Shown piece after piece: positions 35,005-43,429 of a stretch of 64,000 bases of DNA. A model generated the notes under the pieces. That model ran no database searches, was not told the DNA's origin, and saw nothing but the letters and a program-made list of their open reading frames with translations. This DNA comes from Desulfosudis oleivorans Hxd3 (GTDB lineage: Bacteria > Desulfobacterota > Desulfobacteria > Desulfobacterales > Desulfosudaceae): assembly GCF_000018405.1 (NCBI RefSeq), contig NC_009943.1:571255-635254 (forward strand). The letters run 5' to 3'. Each line of letters starts with the position of its first letter. Position 1 is the stretch's first letter. The translations under genes and the position numbers were made by a program.

Positions 35005-35458
35005 TGGTGGACCGCCCTTCAGAAACGGGTTGTTCCAAATGCCTGCTTCCGGCCGGCGGCAGGTCCGCCAGGTGCCGGCGCACACAGGCCCGAATGGTTT
35101 CCGGCCCCACACCGGTTTTAATGCCCGGGCACATCGAGGACATGATCTCCCAGTTGCCCGGATCGATCATTACGCTTTCAATGTAAGGCCATGCCCGGCA
35201 CATGCGCGGTTTGACCGGATGAATGGTACACACCCTGTCCCAGAAGACGCAGTACCCGTCCGCTTTCTGGGCCAGCACCGGCCGGCTGCCGGAAAAGGCG
35301 CACCACTTTTCGACAAACTCTTTTGGATCGGTGTGAACATAGGCGGAAATGGCGGCGATATCTTCAGGGGTCACAAAAGTGCCGCCATATCCCCGGCAGC
35401 AGTCGCCGCACTGTTTGCACTCAAATATCTCTTCGGGTTGTGTATGATCAGAGGGCAT
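34988..35458 (-). CDS. YkgJ-family cysteine-cluster protein
   Basis: This 156-residue protein has the CxxCxxCC cluster FECKQCGDCCRGYGGT at about residues 13-28 and further cysteines in FWDRVCTIHPVKPRMCRAWP, which together bind zinc or an Fe-S cluster (CxxCxxCC family). The function is unknown. It lies between recR and murI and overlaps both by 11 and 17 bases, so the three form a compact operon. Confidence 0.85.
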   Translation of the reverse strand: MPSDHTQPEEIFECKQCGDCCRGYGGTFVTPEDIAAISAYVHTDPKEFVEKWCAFSGSRPVLAQKADGYCVFWDRVCTIHPVKPRMCRAWPYIESVMIDPGNWEIMSSMCPGIKTGVGPETIRACVRRHLADLPPAGSRHLEQPVSEGRSTNDRHL

Positions 35459-36047
35459 AGCGTTTTTCCATGGCGTTTTTAAGGGTCACCGGGTCGCTGT
35501 ACCGGACTTCTCCGCCGGCGGGCATGCCCGAGGCGATGCGGGTCACGGTAACAGGAAAGGGTTTTAACACCTCAACCAGGTAGGCGGCCGTGGCCTCTCC
35601 CTCCACCCGGGTATCGGTGGCGAGCACGATCTCTTTGACAATTCCTTTTTTTACCCGGTCCACCAGCTCCCGAATGCGAATATCATCAGGGCCGATGCCG
35701 TCCATGGGAGAAAGTACACCGTGAAGCACATGGTACACGCCCTTGAAGGCCGCCGTTTTTTCAATGGCCATCACCTCGGTGGGGCCTTCCACCACGCAGA
35801 GCAGTGAGGCGTTGCGGTCGGGATCGCCGCAGATGGCGCACACCGGGGTGTCGCTTAAGGTAAAACAGACCGAGCACATTCGGGTGTTTTTTTTCAGGTC
35901 CACCAGGCTGCGGGCCAGTTCGTGCACGGCCCGGTCCGGCACGTGAAGCAGGTGCATGGCCAGCCGCTCCGCGGTTTTCTGGCCGATGCCGGGAAGCCGG
36001 GAAAGGTGGGAAATCGCGTTGCGAATGGAGGGCGGATAGGGAAGCAC
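35448..36047 (-). CDS. recR: Recombination mediator RecR
   Basis: RecR (199 residues) works with RecO and RecF in recombinational repair. It has an N-terminal HhH (LSRLPGIGQKTAERLAMHLL) and a zinc finger CSVC-x8-CAIC at about 57-72. The Toprim domain begins at LLCVVEGPTEVMAIE and the C-terminal Walker-like segment is in IASGMPAGGEVRYSD. The dnaX-ybaB-recR order is conserved in many bacteria. Its start codon shares one base with the ybaB stop. Confidence 0.97.
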   Translation of the reverse strand: MLPYPPSIRNAISHLSRLPGIGQKTAERLAMHLLHVPDRAVHELARSLVDLKKNTRMCSVCFTLSDTPVCAICGDPDRNASLLCVVEGPTEVMAIEKTAAFKGVYHVLHGVLSPMDGIGPDDIRIRELVDRVKKGIVKEIVLATDTRVEGEATAAYLVEVLKPFPVTVTRIASGMPAGGEVRYSDPVTLKNAMEKRYAL

Positions 36048-36358
36048 TACATCAGTCCGGGAATGTTAAGGCCGCCGGTGAGTTTGCCCATTTCACTGTT
36101 CATCATCTCCTGGGACTTGGTCAGGGCGTCGTTGATCGCGGCCAGCACCAGGTCCTGAAGCATCTCCACATCCGCCGGATCCACCACCTCTTTTTCAATC
36201 ACCAGGGCCGTGATCTGCTGGCGGCCGTTGGCGGTGGCCTTGACCATGCCGCCGCCGGCGGTGGCTTCAACGGTTTTTTCGGCCAGTTCTTCCTGGAGCT
36301 TTACCATCTGGGCCTGCAGTTTCTGGGCCTGCTTGAGCATACCTCCCATGTTTTTCAT
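36047..36358 (-). CDS. YbaB/EbfC nucleoid-associated protein
   Basis: The 103-residue protein begins with the coiled coil [42 protein letters not shown], followed by strands and [18 protein letters not shown], the EbfC pattern. It forms a dimer that binds DNA. It lies between dnaX and recR, as is usual, and overlaps recR by one base. Length matches the family. Confidence 0.95.
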   Translation of the reverse strand: MKNMGGMLKQAQKLQAQMVKLQEELAEKTVEATAGGGMVKATANGRQQITALVIEKEVVDPADVEMLQDLVLAAINDALTKSQEMMNSEMGKLTGGLNIPGLM

Positions 36359-36410
36359 CTTTACTGACTCCTTTGTTCCCGGTGGCCGCTTGCCTTATCC
36401 GGATTTTATT

Positions 36411-38123
36411 CTATGTGTTTACAATAGTTCCACCAAAAATGTTCAGGGCCTCGGCAACCAGCGGGTCCGGACCCGCGGTCCTGGGTTTTTGTTTGTCCGG
36501 TTGCGCCGGCTGGGTGTCGCACGTATAGGTGACGGCAAGGTTTATATCGGTTTTAAAAAAATCACAACACACCTGTTTCAGGTTTTCCATGCTCTGTTCC
36601 CGGGCAAGGATGGCCTTGTTGGTCTGGGAACCGTATACCTTGATCTCCAGCCGGCCGCCCTCCATGGCGGCCAGGGTGCTGTTGCGCAGGTTGGCCCCCA
36701 GCAGGGGGTATTGTTCGTCGATTCTGGCCAGAATGGCCTCCCAGGTCCCTGCGTTGTCCAGGGGTACCGGGTCCGTGGTACCGGTTGCGACCGGCCCGGT
36801 TTCTTCTGGCAGTGGCGAAGCCGGCGGCGGAGAAGATGGCCGCGGTTGATTTTCCGTGGGCGCGGGCCTGGCCTGGGCCGGCCGGGACGCGGAAACACCG
36901 GCAGCACCGTCGGCGTTTCTTTCGGGTGCCGCGTCTTTGGAAGCCGTGGCAGGTGCATTGCCGTTGCCGGCCAGTTGGGCAAAGGATTTTCTGAGGGCGT
37001 CCACTTTTTGAATCAGCGTATCAATGGGCAGCACCGGTTTGGTGTGCAGCAGCTTGACAAAGACCATCTCCACGGCGATTTTCGGCTGGCTGGAAAACCG
37101 GACCCTGTCCTCTTCCGCCAGCATCAGGGCCATGGCCTGGCTTAAAAAGAGTTCGGTCACGTCGCGGGTCTGGGCCTGCATCTTTTCCACGGCCCAGCCG
37201 GGCAGGGACGCCAGGCGCTCGGCCCGGACCCCCAGCTTGACCATCAGCAGGTCTCGAAAATGGCCCAGCATCTCGGCGTAGAATCGCTTGATGTCGTGCC
37301 CGCCCCTGTAAACGGTATCCAGAATGTCCAGCGCACCTGTCATGTCGCCGGCCAGCACGGCCCCGGACAGGCCGAAAATCACCTCCCGGTCGATGATGCC
37401 CAGGGCTTCGAGCACCATTTCATGGGAAACCGGTCCCTGGGCGCTGCTCATCACCTGGTCCAGCAGGCTCAGGCTGTCCCGGACGCTGCCGCCCGCCTCG
37501 TGGGCGATCAGTTCAAGGCTCTTTTTTTCGATGGGGATGTTTTCTTTTTCGCACAGGGTTTCCAGGTGCGCCACCAGGGGATCAATGCCCACAAAGGAGA
37601 GGTCGTGGCGCTGACACCGGGAGAGAATGGTAACCGGAATTTTGTGGGGCTCGGTGGTGGCAAAAAAGAACATGACATGCGCGGGCGGTTCTTCCAGGGT
37701 CTTGAGCAGGGCGTTGAAGGCCGGGCCGGAGAGCATATGGACTTCGTCGATGATATAGATTTTGTAGGGGCTGTGGGCCGGCATGAACTTGACGTTGCCG
37801 CGAAGCTCCCGTACCTGGTCCACGCTGTTGTTGGAGGCGCCATCGATTTCAAATACATCGGTGGCGTTTCCCGACGCGATCTCCAGGCAGGAGCGGCAGG
37901 CGCAGCAGGGCGTGGGCGTGGGGCCCTTTTCGCAGTTCATTGCCTTGGCCAGAATCCGGGCGATGGTGGTTTTCCCGGTGCCCCGGGGACCGGTGAACAG
38001 AATGGCGTGGGCCACCCGTCCCGACGCAATGGCATTGGTCAGGGTGCGGGTCACCTGCTGCTGCTCGACAACCTCCTCAAAGGTCTGGGGCCGGTATTTG
38101 CGGGCAAGAACAAGATAGGACAT
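36411..38123 (-). CDS. dnaX: DNA polymerase III subunit gamma/tau
   Basis: DnaX is the clamp-loader ATPase. Walker A GPRGTGKTTIARILAK lies at about residue 45 and a zinc module CEKGPTPTPCCACRSC at about 64-79. Walker B is in YIIDEVHMLS and the sensor 1 region is in FFFATTEPHKIP. Domain III has GHFRDLLMVKLG. The C-terminus (from about 390) is Pro/Ala-rich and then a tau-like tail. The 570-residue length is typical. Two tRNA-Ser genes lie just upstream on the same strand. Confidence 0.96.
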   Translation of the reverse strand: MSYLVLARKYRPQTFEEVVEQQQVTRTLTNAIASGRVAHAILFTGPRGTGKTTIARILAKAMNCEKGPTPTPCCACRSCLEIASGNATDVFEIDGASNNSVDQVRELRGNVKFMPAHSPYKIYIIDEVHMLSGPAFNALLKTLEEPPAHVMFFFATTEPHKIPVTILSRCQRHDLSFVGIDPLVAHLETLCEKENIPIEKKSLELIAHEAGGSVRDSLSLLDQVMSSAQGPVSHEMVLEALGIIDREVIFGLSGAVLAGDMTGALDILDTVYRGGHDIKRFYAEMLGHFRDLLMVKLGVRAERLASLPGWAVEKMQAQTRDVTELFLSQAMALMLAEEDRVRFSSQPKIAVEMVFVKLLHTKPVLPIDTLIQKVDALRKSFAQLAGNGNAPATASKDAAPERNADGAAGVSASRPAQARPAPTENQPRPSSPPPASPLPEETGPVATGTTDPVPLDNAGTWEAILARIDEQYPLLGANLRNSTLAAMEGGRLEIKVYGSQTNKAILAREQSMENLKQVCCDFFKTDINLAVTYTCDTQPAQPDKQKPRTAGPDPLVAEALNIFGGTIVNT

Positions 38124-38192
38124 GCTCGAAGCAAACTCCCTGCGCGGCGCATCGTATTGGATGACGGATGTCGGGTCTGCGTGTTGTGAGTG

Positions 38193-38283
38193 TGGCGGAG
38201 AGAGAGGGATTCGAACCCTCGGTGCCTGTTAGAGCACACACGATTTCCAGTCGTGCACCTTCAGCCAGCTCGGCCATCTCTCC
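38193..38283 (-). tRNA. tRNA-Ser (GGA)
   Basis: The minus-strand transcript of 91 bases begins GGAGAGA and ends TCTCTCC-G-CCA, a perfect seven-pair acceptor stem with encoded CCA. The anticodon stem-loop CGA-CTGGAAA-TCG carries anticodon GGA (reads UCC/UCU). A long variable arm, typical of serine tRNAs, separates it from the GGTTCGAAT T-loop. It lies between dnaX and a second serine tRNA. Confidence 0.95.
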
Positions 38284-38354
38284 GCAGGGTGTTCTCGATG
38301 TTGTACCGCCGGTTCCGGGGCCGGTTTCCCGCAGCCGGTTCACGGCGCGGGTCA

Positions 38355-38446
38355 TGGCGGAGAGGGAGGGATTTGAACCCCCGATCCCGCGTCAACAGGA
38401 TGCCGCTTTTCGAGAGCGGTGCCTTCAGCCTCTCGGCCACCTCTCC
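38355..38446 (-). tRNA. tRNA-Ser (CGA)
   Basis: The 92-base minus-strand transcript has acceptor GGAGAGG paired with CCTCTCC and an encoded CCA. The anticodon loop CTCGAAA reads anticodon CGA (UCG codon). The long variable arm again marks serine, and GGTTCAAAT forms the T-loop. It lies 71 bases upstream of the GGA isoacceptor in transcription order; the two are probably co-transcribed with each other and perhaps with dnaX. Confidence 0.95.
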
Positions 38447-38590
38447 TGCAAAGTCCCCGGAATGGGGCTGTCGGCCAATGGCGGCCCATGGGCCGGCCCT
38501 TTGCCGAAAACAACCTGTCATTTGTATACTCTTTGACCGGCGGTGTCAAATTAAAATGATCGGTTGATCCGGCTTCTTTATGTCATCGAA

Positions 38591-38614
38591 ATCGGTATCG
38601 GTATCGGTATCGGG
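38591..38614. repeat. Tandem ATCGGT hexamer repeat
   Basis: Three perfect ATCGGT units and one ATCGGG follow each other in the space upstream of the serine tRNAs. A related run, with two perfect units and two variants, occurs at 57068-57097. The repeats are short, and no gene or hairpin explains them. Confidence 0.7.
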
Positions 38615-38641
38615 GCAGGCATCGCCAAAACAGGGCCGGTA

Positions 38642-39367
38642 TCAGGGCAGAAACATCCGTTCAACTTCAGGGGTGTACCGGTCGTCCGCGTCGTAGATCA
38701 CCAGGGGAGAAGGAATGACGGCGCCGGGCCGGCCGTTACGGGTGCCCTTGATCAGCACCAGCCGGGCCTCCTCGTGCTGCCGGGAGTGGATGGTACGCAC
38801 CAGCTTGGGTTCGATGCCCGCCTCCCGCATGGCACAGATCATGTCCGGTGCCCGGAACGCGGGGTAGATAACGACAAACTCGCCGGCCGTGCGCAGGGCC
38901 CGTTTTGCCGCCGCCAGAATATCTTTCAGGGTGACGGCCAGTTCGTGCCGGGCAATGGCCCGTTCCTCGTCGGGGTTGATCCGGCCGGCAGCCACCTTTC
39001 GAAAAGGGGGGTTGCACACCACGATGTCGGCCTTGCCCGCCGGCAGGTGATCGTTCGCGTTTCGAATGTCGGCACAGACGATGCTTACACGATCGGTCAT
39101 CTGGTTGGCCGCCGCGTTTTCCGTGGCGATTTGAGCGAGTTGCGGCTGAATCTCAATGCCGGTGATTGATACCGATGGGTGGCGGCAGGCCAGTATCAGG
39201 GGAATGATGCCGCACCCGGTGCCCAGGTCCACGATGCGGGCGCCGGGTGCCGGGGTGATGTGCCAGGCAAGGATCACCGCGTCAATGGAGAACCGATAAC
39301 CGTCCGCCGTCTGCCGGACGCAAACGTGGCCGTTAAAAAAGGAGTCTTGCGTGATGGGCCGGGTCAT
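38642..39367 (-). CDS. TrmN6-like tRNA1(Val) adenine methyltransferase
   Basis: The 241-residue N6-adenine methyltransferase has the SAM motif I VDLGTGCGIIPLIL at about residue 45 and the N6-methyltransferase catalytic motif CNPPF in DIVVCNPPFRK. The family includes TrmN6/YfiC, which modifies A37 of tRNA1-Val, and PrmC-like enzymes of different length. The best match is TrmN6-like from size and from the start DSFFNGHVCVRQTADGYRFSIDAVIL. It overlaps the upstream DUF721 gene by four bases. Confidence 0.85.
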   Translation of the reverse strand: MTRPITQDSFFNGHVCVRQTADGYRFSIDAVILAWHITPAPGARIVDLGTGCGIIPLILACRHPSVSITGIEIQPQLAQIATENAAANQMTDRVSIVCADIRNANDHLPAGKADIVVCNPPFRKVAAGRINPDEERAIARHELAVTLKDILAAAKRALRTAGEFVVIYPAFRAPDMICAMREAGIEPKLVRTIHSRQHEEARLVLIKGTRNGRPGAVIPSPLVIYDADDRYTPEVERMFLP

Positions 39368-39687
39368 GAGTGAAGGCCGCCGATTTTGAATCTCATGTCC
39401 GTGACCAGGTCCCGGCCGGCGGCCTGATTGATTTGCCGAATCATATCGTTCTGATGAAAGCGGAGATGCTGAATCCAGGCCGGACTGGTCACATGGACGG
39501 TGAGGGTCTTCTGTTTTATGGCCGCCGGCTGAGCGTTCTGGGCGGTCGGCCCGTCCACAACGGTTGGCCAGATTTTGGAAATCAGCATCAGGTCGGCATG
39601 AAGGCCGTTCTGCATGCCCCGCATGACACCCTGAAGGATCGCACCGATGTGCTCAAATTCACCTTTTTCTCTTTTTTCCCTGGCCAT
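39364..39687 (-). CDS. DUF721 (DciA-like) protein
   Basis: This 107-residue protein has the DUF721 pattern: an N-terminal helix with GAILQGVMRGM, then IWPTVVDGPTAQNAQPAAIKQKTLTVHVTSPAWIQHLRFH and the ending AGRDLVTDMRFKIG. DciA proteins load the replicative helicase in bacteria without DnaC; DUF721 is the related family. The gene lies beside a tRNA methyltransferase-like gene and overlaps it by four bases. The exact role in this organism is inferred from the family only. Confidence 0.8.
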   Translation of the reverse strand: MAREKREKGEFEHIGAILQGVMRGMQNGLHADLMLISKIWPTVVDGPTAQNAQPAAIKQKTLTVHVTSPAWIQHLRFHQNDMIRQINQAAGRDLVTDMRFKIGGLHS

Positions 39688-39752
39688 GGCTGTTTAGGTC
39701 TCAGAAATCGCAAAGCGTGTCAATTAAAATCACCTATATTTTCGGATCGGCC

Positions 39753-39781
39753 TTGACTTCATATGGCCGCTGCTTTACAGT
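39753..39781 (+). promoter_or_regulatory. Candidate sigma-70 promoter of hflKC
   Basis: TTGACT (39753-39758) and TACAGT (39776-39781) are 17 bases apart, a good -35 and a fair -10, about 90 bases before the hflK start at 39869. No other strong site is seen in the interval. Confidence 0.45.
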
Positions 39782-39868
39782 CTTTTCTTGTAACACGTCA
39801 CGCGGTCAATGTCGACGCAGTCAAAAATCCAAAATAGGGTCTGTTATTCTATGGACACGGGAAAAACA

Positions 39869-40951
39869 ATGAACTGGGACTGGGAAAAGCTTCAGCAGCA
39901 ACAAAAAAGCAGGCGGCCGTCCGGCCCCGGTCCATCCGGGGGCGGTGGTGGTGGAACACCGCCTCAGATGGATGAACTGATCAATAAATTCAAGAACATG
40001 AAATTTTCCATGGGCCCGGTGCTGATCATCGTGGCAATCCTGGTGATCCTGCTCGGGTCTACCATGGTCTACACGGTGGAGCAGCGGGAGGTGGGAGTGG
40101 TCCAGCGGTTCGGCAAATATGTGCGCACCACCTATCCCGGGCTTCACTTCAAGCTGCCCATGGGCATTGAAACCCTGCACATTGTCAACGTGGACGAGAC
40201 CCGGTCCGCAGGCTTCGGGCTTTCAACGGCCCAGGCGGAAAAGACCCTGTTCTCCTCCCGGCCGGCGGCCCCGTCCAACGTCTATGACGAGTCCCTGATG
40301 CTCACCGGAGACCTGAACGTGGGCATCGTGCCCTGGGTGGTGCAGTACAACATCAAGGATCCGATCCGGTTTCTGTTCAGAGTGCATGAAGCCGAGATTC
40401 TGCTCAAGGATCTGTCCGAGGCCACCATGCGCCTGGTCGTGGGGGACCGGAGCATCAACGAGGTCCTGCTGATCCGGGAGGAGATCGCCTCCGAGTGCCG
40501 AACCCGCTTGCAGCAAGAGCTGGATGACGCGGAAACCGGGATTCAGGTGACTGCCCTGGAGCTGGGCAAGACCAATGTGCCCCCCAAGGTTCAGCCCTCC
40601 TTTAACGCGGTGAACAAGGCCGAGCAGGAAAAGGAGACCATGATCTTTACCGCCCGCAAGGAGTATAACCAGGCCATTCCCGCGGCCATGGGCGAGGCCA
40701 AGAAAACCATCCTCGCCGCGGAGGGCTATGCGCTGGACCGGGTCAACCGGGCCGAGGGTGATGCCGCCAAGTTCATGGCGCTTTACAAGGAGTATTCCAA
40801 GGCCAAGGATGTGACCCGCCGGCGGCTCTATCTTGAAACCATGAAGGATGTGCTGCCGAAACTGGGCAAAAAATACCTGATCGACGAAGATCAGAAAAAT
40901 GTTTTGCCGCTGCTTAATCTTGAAACCGGAAACAGGGGTGTGACCAAGTGA
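39869..40951 (+). CDS. hflK: FtsH protease modulator HflK
   Basis: HflK is a stomatin/prohibitin-type (SPFH) protein that forms a large cage with HflC around FtsH. It starts MNWDWEKLQQQQ, then a Gly/Pro-rich linker and one membrane helix (VLIIVAILVILLGSTMVYTV). The SPFH domain begins at EQREVGVVQRFGKYV. Upstream in-frame starts at 39809 and 39851 lack good ribosome-binding sites, and the family starts at the MxW position. The stop overlaps hflC by four bases. Confidence 0.95.
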   Translation: MNWDWEKLQQQQKSRRPSGPGPSGGGGGGTPPQMDELINKFKNMKFSMGPVLIIVAILVILLGSTMVYTVEQREVGVVQRFGKYVRTTYPGLHFKLPMGIETLHIVNVDETRSAGFGLSTAQAEKTLFSSRPAAPSNVYDESLMLTGDLNVGIVPWVVQYNIKDPIRFLFRVHEAEILLKDLSEATMRLVVGDRSINEVLLIREEIASECRTRLQQELDDAETGIQVTALELGKTNVPPKVQPSFNAVNKAEQEKETMIFTARKEYNQAIPAAMGEAKKTILAAEGYALDRVNRAEGDAAKFMALYKEYSKAKDVTRRRLYLETMKDVLPKLGKKYLIDEDQKNVLPLLNLETGNRGVTK

Positions 40952-41937
40952 AATCCAGAGGTATAACAACGATTGCTGTCGTGCTGGTCGTCGGCATTGT
41001 CGCTTTTTTTCTCTCCGCGTTTATCGTGGATGAAACTGAACTGGCCATCGTCACCCGCTTTGGCAAGGTGACCCGGGAACCGGTGATGGAGGCCGGGCTG
41101 AACTTTCGGGTGCCTTTTCTGGACAAAGTGTACCTGTTTCCGAAAAACCTGAGGGAATGGGACGGCGAAAAAGGGGAGCTGCCCACCCTGAACAAAACCT
41201 ATATCTGGGTGGACACCTTTGCCCGGTGGCGAATTGAGGACCCGGTGGTGTTTTATCAGCGGGCCGTGAATATGGACAAGGCCCAGCGGCTGATGGGCAA
41301 TATTCTTGACTCAGAGGTGAAAAACGCCATTGCCAACCAGGAGCTGATTGAGACGGTGCGGAACAGCAACCGGCAGATGGCCTCCCTGGAAGAGCTTTTT
41401 TCATCATCCTCCGAACCCACAGATGGAGAGGCCACCACCGGTACCCGGAGGGGGACGGTGAAAAGCAGCGAGATCAAGGTCGGGCGGGAGCAGGTGGAAA
41501 ACATCATTCTGGAACGGGCCAAACCCAAGATCGCTGAGCTGGGCATCGACCTGGTGGATGTGAAGATCAAGCGGATCAACTACCGGGAGGACGTGCAGGA
41601 ATCGGTGTACGACCGCATGATCGCCGAGCGGTCCCAGATCGTGGAGCAGTTCCGGTCCGAGGGCCGGGGAGAGGCCCAGCGGATTCTGGGTGAAAAAGAG
41701 AAGAAGTTAAAGGAGATCCAGTCTGAAGCATATAAAACGGCCCAGACCATTATGGGAAAGGCCGATGCCAGGGTCACGGAGATTTCCGCTGACGCCTACT
41801 CAAGGGATCCGGAGTTTTATTCGTTTGTGAAAACGCTTTCTCTTTATGCCGAGTCCCTGGATGAATCCAGTTCAGTGGTGCTTTCCACAGACACCGATTT
41901 TTTCAAATACCTCAAGGGGTATTCGGACAAACGGTAG
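40948..41937 (+). CDS. hflC: FtsH protease modulator HflC
   Basis: HflC (329 residues) has an N-terminal membrane helix (ITTIAVVLVVGIVAFFLSAFIV) followed by DETELAIVTRFGKVTREP, the SPFH start. C-terminal coiled coils contain EQFRSEGRGEAQRILGEKEKKLKEIQSEAY. An insertion rich in S, E and T at about residue 150-175 (EELFSSSSEPTDGEATTG) is longer than in E. coli. It is coupled to hflK by a four-base overlap, and a terminator follows at 42019. Confidence 0.96.
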   Translation: MKSRGITTIAVVLVVGIVAFFLSAFIVDETELAIVTRFGKVTREPVMEAGLNFRVPFLDKVYLFPKNLREWDGEKGELPTLNKTYIWVDTFARWRIEDPVVFYQRAVNMDKAQRLMGNILDSEVKNAIANQELIETVRNSNRQMASLEELFSSSSEPTDGEATTGTRRGTVKSSEIKVGREQVENIILERAKPKIAELGIDLVDVKIKRINYREDVQESVYDRMIAERSQIVEQFRSEGRGEAQRILGEKEKKLKEIQSEAYKTAQTIMGKADARVTEISADAYSRDPEFYSFVKTLSLYAESLDESSSVVLSTDTDFFKYLKGYSDKR

Positions 41938-42018
41938 CCCGGGCCACAGCGTTGCACACCGCGCCTTGTGTTTGCGGGCAAATCGACGCCTGCAATATCC
42001 GCGGCTTAACACAACGGA

Positions 42019-42062
42019 AAAACGCCTTTGACACAACGCAAAGCGTGCGTCAAAGGCGTTTT
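42019..42062 (+). terminator. Terminator-like hairpin after hflC
   Basis: AAAACGCCTTTGAC (42019-42032) pairs with GTCAAAGGCGTTTT (42049-42062), a perfect 14-bp stem with a further small pairing inside the loop. It is followed by TTTT only, so termination may be moderate, but it lies 82 bases after hflC and is a clear hairpin. Confidence 0.75.
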
Positions 42063-42330
42063 AATTGCCGTCATATACTTAAAAGCGCAGGCGCTTATCT
42101 GCCTTTTCTTCTCTGGTGGCGTGTGCGCGCAAGAAGTTTTCTGTGTTTATGCTTCCGCATCTTTTTCCGTCTTTTTTTAATAACCGAGCCCAAGAGCCCA
42201 CCTCCTTTTTATTCAAATTTCTTGTGATTCATACCCTTTTTTGTGTTGCGTGTCCACACTATATGAATATATTTTCAAAATGCAAGAGTTTTGTTGCTCA
42301 TATGACAGGGGGGGACAGGTATTGACCACC
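42063..42330. other. AT-rich intergenic region before the HExxH gene
   Basis: This 270-base interval is rich in T runs and low in GC compared with its surroundings. No gene is convincing. It probably holds the promoter of the HExxH gene. The segment GGGGGACAGG at 42309-42318 is a possible Shine-Dalgarno sequence just before a TTG at 42322. Confidence 0.4.
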
Positions 42331-42891
42331 ATGAAACAGAAAACGAGGCAGGCCCGGCAGGCCACACCCTGTTTTTCCTTAGACCAGCTCGCGGTGCTCA
42401 ATGATTCTGTGGCCGTGGCCGAAGAGATGGTATGCGATTACTACAAGATGTCGGCCAGCCAGTGGCTTCGCCACCGCTACGATGTAAAAACACGGGCCGG
42501 GCTTTCCGGCACTGAGATCGTGGAAGGCCCTTTTGCTCAGATCGTCCGTTACGCGGCCCGGGGCAGCGATGCGTCTCTGGGCTCTTCTGTCTATGATTTC
42601 TATAAGATATGCGTTCAGGACCCGGCCATTCTGTCGGTTGTTTCCGCCACGCCCGGTCTTTCTCTTTTTCCCTTTCTGGTCTATGTCATCGTGCACGAAC
42701 TGGTTCACATTATCCGGTTTGCCCGGTTTGACCAGCACTTTGACGCGCCGCCCGAAGAAAAGGAGAGAGAAGAGGGGCGGGTCCACCGGGCCACCCGGGC
42801 CATCCTGGTGCGGCATGAGATTGCCGGCATGGCGCCGGTATTAAAATTTTATGAAAAATGGGAAACGTGTCAGGCGCCTGTCGATTTGTGA
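42331..42891 (+). CDS. Conserved protein with HExxH zinc-binding motif
   Basis: The 186-residue product has the metallopeptidase-type motif VHELVHIIRF at about residues 123-132, preceded by a hydrophobic run (LSLFPFLVYVIV). The rest does not match a family I can name. A second ligand could be a glutamate in the following helix (EEKEREEGRVHRATRAILVRHEIAGMA). Start ATG 42331 gives MKQKTRQ; TTG 42322 is nearer a purine-rich stretch. It has no signal peptide, so it is likely cytosolic. A peptidase activity is possible but unproven. Confidence 0.6.
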   Translation: MKQKTRQARQATPCFSLDQLAVLNDSVAVAEEMVCDYYKMSASQWLRHRYDVKTRAGLSGTEIVEGPFAQIVRYAARGSDASLGSSVYDFYKICVQDPAILSVVSATPGLSLFPFLVYVIVHELVHIIRFARFDQHFDAPPEEKEREEGRVHRATRAILVRHEIAGMAPVLKFYEKWETCQAPVDL

Positions 42892-42931
42892 AATAATCGG
42901 GCCTGCCGTTTATTTTGTTTGTTTTTTCACC

Positions 42932-42959
42932 TTGACAATGCCATAAAGAGACTTAAACT
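42932..42959 (+). promoter_or_regulatory. Candidate sigma-70 promoter of the FmdB-type gene
   Basis: TTGACA (42932-42937) and TAAACT (42954-42959) are 16 bases apart, about 90 bases before the start at 43051. The -35 is perfect and the -10 matches four of six. Confidence 0.45.
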
Positions 42960-43050
42960 TTTGTCAACCAAATTTGAGGTATATGGGTTTTCAGGATTTT
43001 TGAATGCCCCGGCCTGTGGCCGATGTAAAGAACAAGAGGGAGAACACGTT

Positions 43051-43317
43051 ATGCCGATCTACGAGTATGAATGCACCAAATGTGGAAAAATCCACGAGGC
43101 ATGGCAGAAGATCAACGACAAGCCGCTGCAGCGGTGTGACGCCTGTTCAGGCAAACTTCACAAACTGATTTCCCACAGCGCTTTTCATTTAAAGGGTTCC
43201 GGCTGGTACGTGACCGACTATTCAGGCGGCGCAAAACCGGGCGCGTCAACGTGCCAGGCATGCGAATCAACGCCGGCTGCATCCAAGGAAAAAAGCGGCT
43301 CGTCTAAAGATAAATAA
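43051..43317 (+). CDS. FmdB-type zinc ribbon protein
   Basis: The 88-residue protein begins with the FmdB signature MPIYEYECTKCGKIHEAWQK, with a CxxC pair and a second one in RCDACSGKLHKL, the small zinc ribbon of this family. A Gly/Ser/Ala-rich, disordered tail with two more cysteines follows (STCQACEST). The family is often described as a putative regulator, but the function is not known. The start with an upstream AGAGGGAGAA is preferred to a longer frame that begins at 42919. Confidence 0.88.
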   Translation: MPIYEYECTKCGKIHEAWQKINDKPLQRCDACSGKLHKLISHSAFHLKGSGWYVTDYSGGAKPGASTCQACESTPAASKEKSGSSKDK

Positions 43318-43429
43318 TAATAACAATTGGATATGGTGTTTCCGGGCCGGCTCTGAGGCCGCCTGGGATTACAGGTGTATGCTTTTTTGTGTATAAATAA
43401 ACGCTTGACAGGCAAGGAGGAGAAAGAAG

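Noticed and set aside
35005-35112. 36-codon N-terminal extension of glutamate racemase
   Set aside because: The extension overlaps the Cys-cluster gene and is not family-like; MurI begins MIGIFDSGLGG.
37505-37535. A7G run in dnaX as a programmed frameshift site
   Set aside because: It lies in the early part of the ATPase domain (about residue 200), where a shift would remove most of the protein; the run encodes ordinary EKK.
38124-38192. SRP RNA (ffs) near dnaX
   Set aside because: The conserved GGTCAGGTCCGGAAGGAAGCAG-type core is not present in this gap or in 38284-38354.
38168-38567. Open frames across the two tRNA-Ser genes with EREGFEPS-like peptides
   Set aside because: These peptides are the well-known false translation of serine tRNA sequence.
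43318-43429. CIRCE element before groES
   Set aside because: I looked for TTAGCACTC and its complement with nine-base spacing and found neither.
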